A stretch of 64,000 nucleotides of DNA, from NCBI GenBank assembly GCA_016946835.1, contig JACVTC010000076.1:265001-329000 (forward strand), in the 5' to 3' direction. A model generated the notes under the pieces. It was given only the letters and a program-made list of their open reading frames with translations. It searched no databases and had not been told where the DNA came from. This DNA is from Neocallimastix lanati (nom. inval.) (lineage: Eukaryota; Neocallimastigomycota; Neocallimastigomycetes; Neocallimastigales; Neocallimastigaceae). Position numbers and translations under genes: made by a program. This document shows positions 8,801-17,656 of the stretch, in pieces (positions within the stretch are counted from its first letter, which is position 1; each line of letters starts with the position of its first letter).

Positions 8801-9917
8801 TACAAAGATTGATGGTATAGATTATTTTATAGATGGAAATAATTATAGAAAACTTGTTACCGAAACAAATGAAAAACTAAAATTAATTATCGAAGCACAT
8901 CATGTTGGCCATGAAGGTTATTATAAAACATATCAAAGACTTAGAAAAAGTTACTACTGGAATGATATGGTCAACGATATAAAACGGATAATTTCAAAAT
9001 GCGAAAAATGTCAGTTAAATCGCCCTCAGCCATATCCAGAACCAACCGAAAACATTCCAACAGAAGTTGAAGGCCCTTTTACTCATCTTGGACTTGATAT
9101 TATTGGTCCCTTAATAAAGACTGGTAATAAAAACCAATATATCATTGTTGCGGTGGATTATTTCACAAAGTGGGTGGAGGCTGAACCTACTGAAAATATT
9201 ACATCTAAGGACATTATTAAGTTTTTAATAAATGTTTTCGCTAGACATGGAGTTCCTCAAGTCATTACAACGGATAATGGCGTTCAATTCGCATCGGATA
9301 TGACTAAAATATTCCTGGACTTATATGATGTTTACGTAAAATTTACCACTACCTATCACCCAGAAAGTAATGGATTGGTTGAAAATAGGAATAAAGAAAT
9401 TGGTAAATTATTGAGATTACTTGGTGAAGAAAATAAAGACTGGGATGAGGTATTACCTTCAGCCTTGTGGGCCCTTAGAACTACAAAGAATTCTGTAACC
9501 AAACATTCTAGCTTCGAATTAGTTTATGGTCGTGAGGATCAACAGCCTTTCGACATTGCTGCTAGACCTACACAAGGAGTGAATAAATCTTCAGATGAAA
9601 TTCTTTTAGAAAAATTTATCTCACATTATAGGTGGACCATGGAAGCAGCTGAAAATGTAAAGAACGCAAGTAAATATTGGGCCAATCGAAGGGAAGAAAA
9701 AAATAGCATGAAAAATTCCAAAAACATAAGAATCGGTGATTTAGTTCTTGTTCGAAATTTTAGTCGTTCTAAATTAGAACCTTATTTTGTCGGTCCTTTA
9801 AAAGTAATAAAAAAACAATTTAATACTGTAACACTTGCGGACCCAAATACTATGATTCAAATGAATCGTAATGTCCATTTGAAAAATATAGTAAAGTATA
9901 ACTCAGCTATAGATTAG
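5805..9917 (+). CDS. pol: Element A pol (protease, RT, RNase H, integrase)
   Basis: Polyprotein read in the -1 frame from the slip site. A basic, low-complexity N-terminal extension precedes the protease (LIDSCSN near 6836; Cys where most aspartic proteases have Gly). RT follows, with [11 protein letters not shown] (~7588), LYSGYHQI and a FIDD catalytic box (~7896). RNase H has TDASYEGIGG (~8341) and TDHKPLLG. Integrase has an H-x3-H...C-x2-C zinc site (HVGHEG ... CEKCQ, ~8903-9015), the catalytic core GLDIIGP (~9092), TTDNG (~9271) and VENRNKE (~9380), and a GPF/Y-type end (EPYFVGPLKVI, ~9777). There is no chromodomain. The frame is open throughout. Integration 14 bp from a tRNA gene fits a Ty3-like integrase-TFIIIB targeting habit, but that partner is inferred. 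Confidence 0.93.
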   Translation, partial: PLKGRGSTPYKNKIASLQYKSIPSSTNDYNKEEKEDASYTNETHKESDNENDVEFIVSATKRKLTTNDETSENNEKRQRKSLKDNPTPITTPAIRKIKEKEIENRIIVKNKNQLHPSIMAQPNINIEKAKEKQIRNKERANFGNNKGKRKEREDNITIREKQSLDSSKQRNSISTTSDKMHQRLNKLIDNENDKIIKTKQINEMEVIEVPEKLNDEGHENITLQKLIDFQEPKEKATISRTLRNIKMCKDQEEYDVLQDLNETKCNISFGQLLNVSPKVRSQVSQGLKLEKPEKKIIGALNNTIAAATLVNNIDHSYISKSKETSEEDIAMVDVTVDEIPGKALIDSCSNLNVITKKFYEKLPGNYEEVGISRGRIRLATKNDEYSEGIIVRIPVKINDYKMIVDFRIIDDDDPFYDLLINFQTQVEHNLFIHPIRYSLCQFNSQGLIDVIAPINNNFQEEEKLVCIVRKILEDEDTTNELKKLEGLSPQEYIHDEKFLASLCKDYKDVIVKLLEENLDIIATSSEELTPSDLAPHKINLKANAKPVKQRCYRVTKFKSDIIKEELIKLIKKKLVVPSYSEWSSPVVVVPKANGKWRLCVDYRKVNDLTEKDSYALPYIDEIFDSLDGAKIFTTMDLYSGYHQILMDEESVEITSFTTKFGNYQFKVMPFGLTGAPATFQREMNRILFPLIGKCVFNFIDDILIYSKTVEEHIQHIKQVLAIFKEHKLKINIEKCHFMQTEVEVLGHKISTKGLSPQNSKIEAIKAWKEPTNIHELRSFLGAVGYYRNFINEYAQTSAPLCKLLRKGVKYKWNNEQKQSFTKLKEKLINAPILKYPDFSKEFIIRTDASYEGIGGVLLQKDESEIEHPIHFISRSLTKAEKNYGITDLEGTALYYCITKLKPYIMGSPFRTIVFTDHKPLLGLFNNKEPNNARQTRWCLTASMLKVDIRYEQGKKNVVADALSRMKNDKEQKVLAIKTNKDDENDSLSKVIKEFIEEKFTKIDGIDYFIDGNNYRKLVTETNEKLKLIIEAHHVGHEGYYKTYQRLRKSYYWNDMVNDIKRIISKCEKCQLNRPQPYPEPTENIPTEVEGPFTHLGLDIIGPLIKTGNKNQYIIVAVDYFTKWVEAEPTENITSKDIIKFLINVFARHGVPQVITTDNGVQFASDMTKIFLDLYDVYVKFTTTYHPESNGLVENRNKEIGKLLRLLGEENKDWDEVLPSALWALRTTKNSVTKHSSFELVYGREDQQPFDIAARPTQGVNKSSDEILLEKFISHYRWTMEAAENVKNASKYWANRREEKNSMKNSKNIRIGDLVLVRNFSRSKLEPYFVGPLKVIKKQFNTVTLADPNTMIQMNRNVHLKNIVKYNSAID

Positions 9918-9940
9918 CTTGAGTCTTAGTGGGGGCATCT
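9902..9940 (+). promoter_or_regulatory. 3' hairpin and polypurine tract of element A
   Basis: A stem CTC-AGCT / AGCT-T-GAG with a 7-nt loop (9902-9923) overlaps the last pol codons. It is followed by AGTGGGGGCATCT directly before the 3' LTR, the expected plus-strand primer site. B, C and D have a different but similarly placed hairpin. Confidence 0.55.
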
Positions 9941-10781
9941 TGGTAAAGAACGAACATATAATGGATTATTAATTAGAATTTCAACTTACTTTAGAATCCA
10001 TTATATTATTCTTTACTTAATATTACTTTACTATATTTTCTATACTAAAATATTTTCTAAATATATTTATTTTTTTTATATTTTTATTAAAAGTTTCTAA
10101 AATATTATCAATAATTTTATATTTTTATTATTAATATCAATATCTATAATTTAACCTTAAATTTTATTATTTTATTAAAGTGTTTATTATCAATATTAAT
10201 ATTTTATTTTTATTTTCAAATATATTATTATATTATTATTATATTGTATCAATATTAAACTTGTATTCTTTTTAGTATTTTATTTTATTTTTAAATTGAT
10301 TATTTTATATTTTTATTCCCCACAAATAAAATCAAATCTTAATTGATTAATAATAAATATTAAATATATTATAGTTTTTAAATTTATTTTATATAAAATA
10401 TAAGAATATTATATTAACATTCTTGATTAAAATAACTTTATTTTTCTGTAAAATCTTTTTAAATTTTGCTTGTTACTTTTCGTATATATTAAATAATTTA
10501 GTTTTAGTATACGAAAAATAATATAAAATTATATAAACAAAATTTATTAAAATAAAAATACTTATGAATTAGTTAATTTAAATTAATATAAAATTTTAAG
10601 TAATTAGTAATAGTAAATATTTTTTTTTTAAATATGATAATAAAATGTAGAAAGGCTTTACATATTTATTTTTTTTCAAAAAGTATAAATAAGTGAAGTT
10701 TTTCAATAATTAAAATGTAGACAGAAAAAATATTAAAAATAAATAATTAAATAAAATTCTAATAAAACCCGAACCATAACA
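9941..10781 (+). repeat. Element A 3' LTR
   Basis: Direct repeat of 1734-2574, same length and nearly identical. It is followed by the right target copy ATTT (10782-10785), and the next element begins at once. Confidence 0.95.
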
Positions 10782-10785
10782 ATTT

Positions 10786-11444
10786 TGATACGATACCACT
10801 ATAAAAATAAGATTTAGGTAAGAAATTTAGGTTAGAAATATTGTATAAATATTATTGGTTATAATAATTAAAATAATTTATATATAGTTAATTCAAATAA
10901 TTATTTTTAAAAGCATGGTTAATTCTTTTGTCATAATTAAAAATAGATAAATTATATTATTAATGATTCTATTATTATGATAATAAATTAATTCATCATT
11001 ATTATTAATAAGTTTTATTTTATATTTTAAATATTATTTTGAGAATTATATAGTTTTAGGAATTATATTATAAATATTGATAATTATATTTTATTTAGGA
11101 AATATATTTTAAATATTAATAGTTAAATATATTTAATAATGAAATTGTATTTTTAAATAAAGTTATTAGGAAATTAATAGTTAAAGAGATATGTTTAATA
11201 AAAATATAATATTAATTAATTATTTTAACAATTATATAAAATTAAGAGAATGTAATAATAAATTATTATGTATGTAAAAATAAAATTATAAAAATAAATA
11301 AAGAACAAAATATTATTATAAAACATTATTATTATAAATTATTTTCTTATATTTATTAGAATATATTATTGTGTCATAATTCCCTAGAGAAACGACCAAA
11401 TAAATAAATAACTAGATATGGAATATTTTAAATGTTCTGTATCA
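10786..11444 (+). repeat. Element B 5' LTR
   Basis: TG...CA repeat identical in length to 13721-14379. The start TGATACGATACC resembles the J, L and D LTRs. It carries the TTAGAATATATTATT block (11356-11370) shared with J and D LTRs. The PBS-like TGGTGGAGAATCCGGGCG follows at 11449. Confidence 0.93.
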
Positions 11445-11751
11445 AAAATGGTGGAGAATCCGGGCGTTTCTCTAGCATGATAATATGAAAATAATAAAAA
11501 TTTGAAAATATAATAATAATAATGATAATAATAATAATAATAATACAAAAAAAAATATCGTGTAATAAAATAATAGTTTATTTTAACACGTAAAGATAAT
11601 ATTAATAGGTTTTAATGACACATAATAAAATAATAGTTTAAAATAGTAAATAATAAAATAATAGTTATTTAAAATGTTATAATAATATATATTATTTAAA
11701 ATAACGCGTAATAGAAATAAATATAAACAAAAAAAAAAAAAAGAAAAAATT

Positions 11752-11789
<38 letters not shown>

Positions 11790-11795
11790 ATCAAA
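11445..11795 (+). other. Element B leader
   Basis: About 350 nt holding the PBS-like site, AAT repeats and, just before the gag AUG, a poly(A) run at about 11759-11787. No gene. Confidence 0.7.
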
Positions 11796-13451
11796 ATGAA
11801 TGTTCAAGGCTTAATAAAAGAACTACCTTTATTAGTCAATTATGGAAGGGATATTGATGGATGGATTAAGGACTTTGAGGAAGTTATGGAATTATGGGAG
11901 ATTTACACATTGAGGCAACAATACTTTTGGATAATTAAATGTGTAAATCAAGACATAAGTATAGAAATTAAAATATTAAAAGAAAAGTATAAAAGAAATG
12001 AATATCCAACATTAAAAGAAATACAATATGCCATTGAAAAATATTTAAATATTACTCAAAGTGAAAAATGCTGGACTTTAAAGACCATAAAAGTTCCAAA
12101 TGATACAAAAATTTCAATTTTTAATGTAACTTATAGAAGACTATTAAAGAATTTGGAGTGCGACTTTAGGAAATTAGTGACAATTGAAGATTATTTAAAT
12201 TCAATAAAAGTTAGACGTTTCCCATATCAACAAGTAATTATAAAAGGATGCAAAACTATAGAAGATGCTATGAAAACAGCTTCTCTCGCTGAAAGAATAG
12301 AAAATGAATTAATAGAATCTAATAAGGAAGAAAGAGAAAGCTTTAATAACCATAAAATAACTTATAATAGGAGAAACAATAGGACTGACCCTTATAACAC
12401 GCATTTTAGAGAATATGGATTAATAAATGAAAATATTAATAAAAATTTTAAGAAATTTAATTTTAATTATTACAATAATTATAATAATAAATTAAAAACT
12501 AATAATTATTATAATAAAATAAATAATTTTACGCCTAGACAAAACAAAATGAATTATTATAAAAGAAATTATAATATTGAACAAAATAAAAATTTTAATT
12601 ATTTTGATTCGGATTATACTAATGTTGAATGTGGCAATTCAAATTTTAATGGTAAAGAAAATTATTTAAAATCTATGAATAATTCTAATTGTAATTCTTG
12701 CATGAATGTTAATTCAATAAATAATTATTATATTAATAAAGAAAATTTGAATTCATATTATTATTATGGTAATATTAATAGTTCTTCAAAAGGTATTTAT
12801 AAAGAAATAATAAATAGTAATTATGATCATAATATTAATAGTAAAGATACTTGCACTATTGAAGAAAATTATAATTTAAATTCCGTGGATGAAAATGTTA
12901 ATGTTAAGGGCGAATCAGGAAATAAACACGTAAATAATGATAATGATAGAATTCAAACTAAAATCACAACTTATAATGATAATATGGATAAACAAATTAT
13001 TGAAGAAAATATAGAAGGTAATATGGTAATTAATAAATTGAGTGATACTATTCTCGAAGGTAACGTATATAATCCATCACATAAACTAATTCCAGTAGAA
13101 AAGAAAAACGAAAACATATTATTATGTAAAGAGGAAAGTAAATTATTAGAAAGTAAACCTATTGATAAATTGAAAATAAATATAATTAAGATGGAAGGAA
13201 ATAATTTAAATATTTATAATGAAATGATAAATAAAATTAAAATAAATTCTGATAATAAAATAATAATAAAAAAAATACCTACTGTAGAAAATTCCAACCA
13301 AAATAATGGTAATAGCAAAAATAATTCAAAAAGAAAATTTAAAATTAAATTTAATTATAAAAATACAATTATTAAAAAGTATAATAATAATAGGAAAGAT
13401 ACAAAGTGTATTATCAGGAATTACAAATATAAAAGAAAAAGAAAAACATAG
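11796..13451 (+). CDS. gag: Element B gag-like protein, no zinc knuckle
   Basis: A 551-residue protein starting at a clear ATG (MNVQGLIKELPLLVNYGRDI). Residues ~1-180 align by eye with D gag: both have a WIKDFEEVMEL or WIGDFSKTMEL motif, then YPTLKEIQYAIEKYLNIT against YPNFKEIQAAIEDHLHIT, then LVTIEDYLNSI against LLTVKDYTNSI. Residues ~190-500 are an Asn/Tyr-rich low-complexity tail. No CCHC knuckle is visible. The C terminus is instead strongly basic (KRKFKIKFNYKN, YKYKRKRKT) and could bind RNA. Keeping such a long open gag without pol suggests selection for making its own capsid while borrowing enzymes. That last point is inference. Confidence 0.85.
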   Translation: MNVQGLIKELPLLVNYGRDIDGWIKDFEEVMELWEIYTLRQQYFWIIKCVNQDISIEIKILKEKYKRNEYPTLKEIQYAIEKYLNITQSEKCWTLKTIKVPNDTKISIFNVTYRRLLKNLECDFRKLVTIEDYLNSIKVRRFPYQQVIIKGCKTIEDAMKTASLAERIENELIESNKEERESFNNHKITYNRRNNRTDPYNTHFREYGLINENINKNFKKFNFNYYNNYNNKLKTNNYYNKINNFTPRQNKMNYYKRNYNIEQNKNFNYFDSDYTNVECGNSNFNGKENYLKSMNNSNCNSCMNVNSINNYYINKENLNSYYYYGNINSSSKGIYKEIINSNYDHNINSKDTCTIEENYNLNSVDENVNVKGESGNKHVNNDNDRIQTKITTYNDNMDKQIIEENIEGNMVINKLSDTILEGNVYNPSHKLIPVEKKNENILLCKEESKLLESKPIDKLKINIIKMEGNNLNIYNEMINKIKINSDNKIIIKKIPTVENSNQNNGNSKNNSKRKFKIKFNYKNTIIKKYNNNRKDTKCIIRNYKYKRKRKT

Positions 13452-13720
13452 TTTGAATATAATTCAATTAAATTTTCAAAATTCAAAATTCAAAAATTCA
13501 AAATTTAAATTATTAAATTTCAAATTTCAAATTTCAAATTTCAAATTTCTATAAAAAAAAAAAAAAAAAAAATTTATACATAATATTTTTATGTTTTTAC
13601 TTTTTTAACAAAATATATATAAAAATTTAATTATTAAATAATTAAAAAAAAAAAAAAAAAAAAAAATTTTTTTTTCGCCTGACTTCAAGGGACGAAGTCT
13701 TATTTAAAGTGGGGGAATCT
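13452..13720 (+). promoter_or_regulatory. Element B 3' region: TTCAAA repeats, hairpin, polypurine tract
   Basis: A TTCAAA-type simple repeat (about 13470-13548) and A/T runs lead to the hairpin GACTTCAAGGGACGAAGTC (13681-13699) and, 21 nt later, the LTR, preceded by AGTGGGGGAATCT. The hairpin is identical in D (55928-55946) and base-compensated in C (21404-21422). Confidence 0.75.
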
Positions 13721-14379
13721 TGATACGATACCACTATAAAAATAAGATTTAGGTAAGAAATTTAGGTTAGAAATATTGTATAAATATTATTGGTTATAAT
13801 AATTAAAATAATTTATATATAGTTAATTCAAATAATTATTTTTAAAAGCATGGTTAATTCTTTTGTCATAATTAAAAATAGATAAATTATATTATTAATG
13901 ATTCTATTATTATGATAATAAATTAATTCATCATTATTATTAATAAGTTTTATTTTATATTTTAAATATTATTTTGAGAATTATATAGTTTTAGGAATTA
14001 TATTATAAATATTGATAATTATATTTTATTTAGGAAATATATTTTAAATATTAATAGTTAAATATATTTAATAATGAAATTGTATTTTTAAATAAAGTTA
14101 TTAGGAAATTAATAGTTAAAGAGATATGTTTAATAAAAATATAATATTAATTAATTATTTTAACAATTATATAAAATTAAGAGAATGTAATAATAAATTA
14201 TTATGTATGTAAAAATAAAATTATAAAAATAAATAAAGAACAAAATATTATTATAAAACATTATTATTATAAATTATTTTCTTATATTTATTAGAATATA
14301 TTATTGTGTCATAATTCCCTAGAGAAACGACCAAATAAATAAATAACTAGATATGGAATATTTTAAATGTTCTGTATCA
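13721..14379 (+). repeat. Element B 3' LTR
   Basis: Direct repeat of 10786-11444, apparently identical, followed by the target copy ATTT. Confidence 0.93.
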
Positions 14380-14384
14380 ATTTG

Positions 14385-15692
14385 TGATAAAAGATGAAAT
14401 TTATAATTTAAAATTAATTAATAAACTAAAATTATGTTAAAGTTTTTAGATAATTTGGTCTTAACGATTAGGTCAAGATGCCAAATTATAGTAATTAATT
14501 AATAATTTAATTATAATTATTATTTTATATAATTATTACTATAATTTAAATTACAATAATCCTACAAAGGATTAATCAAAAGATTTAAACATGTATTTAT
14601 ATAAAATAATTAATTATTAAAATATTAATATTAATATGAATATGTAATAGTATTAATATAAGTTTGATATTGATAATATAAAATAAGATAACAATATAAA
14701 TATTTAATATAAATAAAAATAAGAATTAAATATTGCTAAATATTATAATTTATAATTAAAATATAATATGTAGAAATTAATTTAATATGACAATCACGTG
14801 TTTACATTATTTAATATATATTAATTTCAATATGTTAATAATATTTAGTAATTAGTTGGCCTAGACTAATTCCTAAATATTTTAATAAAGTTAATTTAAT
14901 AATAATTATTATATTATTATTTTTTATTAATATTGAAATTCAAATAACTGAATTATCGAAATTGTAATTGAATTGAAATTCAGTTATTATCTTAACAAAT
15001 TAATAATTTATAATAATAATTTACTAAACTATAAAATTATAAATAATTATTATAAAAAGTTAGTATTTTCAAATAAAATTTTAAGATTAATAAAAGAGCA
15101 ATGTAAATTTAAATAATTAATATAGAAATTAAATTTAAATAATTTTATTATGTAAAATATATTTTATTACATAAATATTTGTTATTATTTGATATAATTA
15201 GTAAATAGTTATTTTATTTTAAAGACTTAAAACTAATTCTTTTTTTTTTAAAATAGAAAATAAGACTTTAAATAGAATTAAAATAGTAATACTTTTTCTT
15301 TTTTTAATATTTCTAAAAGATATAAATAGTAATTAAATTAGATAGTTAATTATATAGTTTAATCTTAACGAAAATTATAAAAACATGTAATAATTCTTAT
15401 TTAAAAGAACAACATTTTTGTTAACATTTTTGTTTATCAAAACTTGTTCAATAAATACTTATTTTATCTTATTTAAATTTAAAAGTATTTATTTAATATT
15501 ATAAATTTAAAATTTAATAAAAATTAATATTTAAAAATTAAATAAAATTTATGTATTAAAATAACTTCATTGTTTCTAATAAATCAATTTTAAAAAGTTT
15601 TATAATAAAATATATTTTAATTATCTTAAAATTTATAACTTTGATAAAGAGTTATTAATAAACTAAAGTAAGTTATTAATAATTTCTTATCA
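14385..15692 (+). repeat. Element C 5' LTR with nested solo LTR I1
   Basis: Starts TGATAAAAGATG and ends TTATCA, matching 21444-22183 except for the 563-bp insertion at 14435-14997 and its duplicated AATTA. Confidence 0.9.
14435..14997 (+). repeat. solo LTR of family I (I1) inside C's 5' LTR
   Basis: Ends TGTTAA...TTAACA, flanked by a 5-bp AATTA repeat (14430-14434 and 14998-15002); C's 3' LTR shows the empty site. A second, more diverged copy lies at 22747-23354. The 5-bp repeat, and a site away from tRNA, distinguish family I from the 4-bp pile-forming elements. Confidence 0.88.
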
Positions 15693-16459
15693 AATTTAGG
15701 TGGAGAATCCTAAAAAACGGCCGGTGAAGGTTATGTATTATTTTCAAATAGTGGTAAGATATTTGAAAATTAATTATATGAAATAAAGTTAATATAAAAT
15801 TTACTGTTATAGTTTAAATCTAACTAAAATAACTATAAACTAAAAATTAAATTTAACGATCTAAATATATTGAAATACATTATTGAAATATATTTAGTAA
15901 ATTACTACACATATTAATTAATAGAAAATAATTATATTGTTAAAATATAATAGTATAATATTATATAATATATTAAAAAAAAAAAAAAAAAAAAAAATAT
16001 AAAATTAATTTTATAATAAATATTATAAATAAATTAAAAATATTCCATTCAAAAATTGAAAATATATATATAGAATAAATATATATAAATAATATAATAG
16101 TAAATATCAAAATAATTAAATAAAAATAGTTAAAAAAAAAAAAAAAAGTATATATATATAATAATATTAAAATAATATAATAATATTTAAAATAATTTAA
16201 AATAATTTAAAATAATTTAAAATAATATTTAAATAATTTAAAATAACTTAAAATAATTTAAAATAATATTTAAAGTAACTTAAAATAATAATTCAAAACA
16301 ATTTAAAATAATTTAAAATAAAATAAATATAAAATATATAGATAATATATAGAAAGTATAAAGTAACATATATAATACTTATTACATAAATATAATAATT
16401 AACTAATAAACTAATAAATATAATATAATAATAATAATATAAAATTAAATATAAATTCC

Positions 16460-16490
<31 letters not shown>

Positions 16491-16596
16491 TAATTCATCA
16501 TTAGAATAATAATAGTATTAATAATAATTAAAATAATAATAGAAAATCACATATTTATATATATATAAAAATAATAATAATAATAATTTTTAAGAA
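15693..16596 (+). other. Element C leader
   Basis: Holds a PBS-like GGTGGAGAATCC shortly after the LTR, several poly(A) runs (15975-15997, 16132-16147, 16460-16478) and an AAATAATTTA-type short tandem repeat at about 16190-16320. No gene. Confidence 0.65.
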
Positions 16597-17615
16597 ATGG
16601 AAAGTCAAACAAAAATTATTACATTCAACAGACTCCCAATATTGGGCAATTCTAAGGTTTCATTTGACGAGTGGAAGTTCTCCTTCGACCACTGGTGTAA
16701 GACGTTTAAAGTAACTGAAGAATCTGAAAAAGTAGATTACCTTTTTGCAGTTACTGATAAAACCGCACGTACCATAGTCTATAATTCTTTAAATAAAAAG
16801 AATCCCGATAGTTACGATACAATACTTAGTAATTTAGGAAAGCATTTTAAAAGATCTACGTCAAAAAATTCAAGAATATTAGAACTATCATCCATCACTA
16901 TTAAAAAGGATGAGAGCATATCTGATTTCGACCTAAGATTTTCTGAACTTTTAAACCTAGTTAATAAAACAGTTAATGTTTCTGAAGTCATAACAACTTC
17001 ATATTACATAAACGCATTTAGAAATTGGCCAAGAATCTATGAGAGTCTAATGGAGGAAGAACCTACCACTTTAGAAGAAGCAATGAAGATTACAACAAAG
17101 AAAGAAAAGATTTTAAATCTACTCAAGGAAAACAAAGAAAATAAAGAAGATCTAGTTCTAATTCAAAAGGAAAATCTACTAATAATAACAAGAAACAAGA
17201 ATCTTATCAAAATACTAGTTACAACAAAAATCCTACAAGATATGTTCAACATATTAATAATAATAGTAGATACACTCAACAAATTAATAATAATAGTAGA
17301 TACGCTCAACAAAATGATAATAACAATGGAAATCTAGATAAATACTCTAATTATTATAACAATCAAAATAGAAATTATTCTAATTATAATAATTACAATA
17401 GACAATATACAAATGAATATAAAAACCAAAAACAACCAAATGAAATCCATAATAATTATAAGAATAAATTAAATGATAATGAAATGGATGAATTAACAAA
17501 AAAGTTATCGGAATTAAAAATTAATTTTTGTGTTAATTGCCTAAGAGTTGGTCATGATAAAGGAGATTGTCCTGAAGAAGAAACCCAAGAAATGAATGAA
17601 AAACATTTAAATTAA
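16597..17615 (+). pseudogene. gag: Element C gag (broken)
   Basis: Starts at ATG 16597 (MESQTKIITFNRLPILGNSK). The N-terminal region is a retrotransposon-type capsid (VSFDEWKFSFDHWCKTFKV, FDLRFSELLNLVNK), unlike the gags of A/F/H or B/D. An Asn/Tyr-rich linker follows, then a CCHC knuckle C-VN-C-LRVG-H-DKGD-C near 17530-17570. The gene carries about one break. It ends at the slippery site and stop shared with the other elements. Confidence 0.8.
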
Positions 17616-17656
17616 ATAATGGGAGTGTGCAATCTCCCAGAATAAATAAAATTGCA
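17606..17656 (+). promoter_or_regulatory. gag-pol programmed -1 frameshift signal (C)
   Basis: Heptamer T-TTA-AAT (17606-17612), 8-nt spacer containing the gag stop, stem GGGAG (17621-17625) / CTCCC (17634-17638) with an 8-nt loop. Loop TGCAAT can pair with ATTGCA at 17651-17656. The loop and its partner differ from A and H yet stay complementary. Confidence 0.75.

Larger units (their letters stand above)
1734..10781 (+). mobile_element. Element A: whole Ty3/gypsy-group LTR retrotransposon
   Basis: A 9.05-kb element with 841-bp direct LTRs (1734-2574 and 9941-10781). The LTRs look almost identical, so the insertion is recent. Ends are TG...CA and it is flanked by ATTT on both sides (1730-1733 and 10782-10785), a 4-bp target repeat. 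The parts in order are LTR, PBS-like site, 2.3-kb structured leader, gag, recoding signal, pol (PR-RT-RH-IN, no chromodomain), a purine tract and LTR. It looks whole. It is the youngest and innermost member of the tRNA-Cys pile. Confidence 0.95.
10786..14379 (+). mobile_element. Element B: whole non-autonomous (gag-only) LTR element
   Basis: A 3.6-kb element with 659-bp LTRs (10786-11444 and 13721-14379) that look identical, TG...CA ends and a 4-bp ATTT repeat on each side (10782-10785, 14380-14383). Inside are a PBS-like site, a short leader, a single long ORF and a 3' hairpin plus purine tract. It has no pol and looks whole. Its gag is a relative of D's gag and its 3' hairpin matches D's exactly, so a D-like element is the likely helper. 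Confidence 0.9.

Noticed and set aside
13306-13554. Second ORF at the end of B
   Set aside because: Out-of-frame shadow of B gag running into the TTCAAA repeat.
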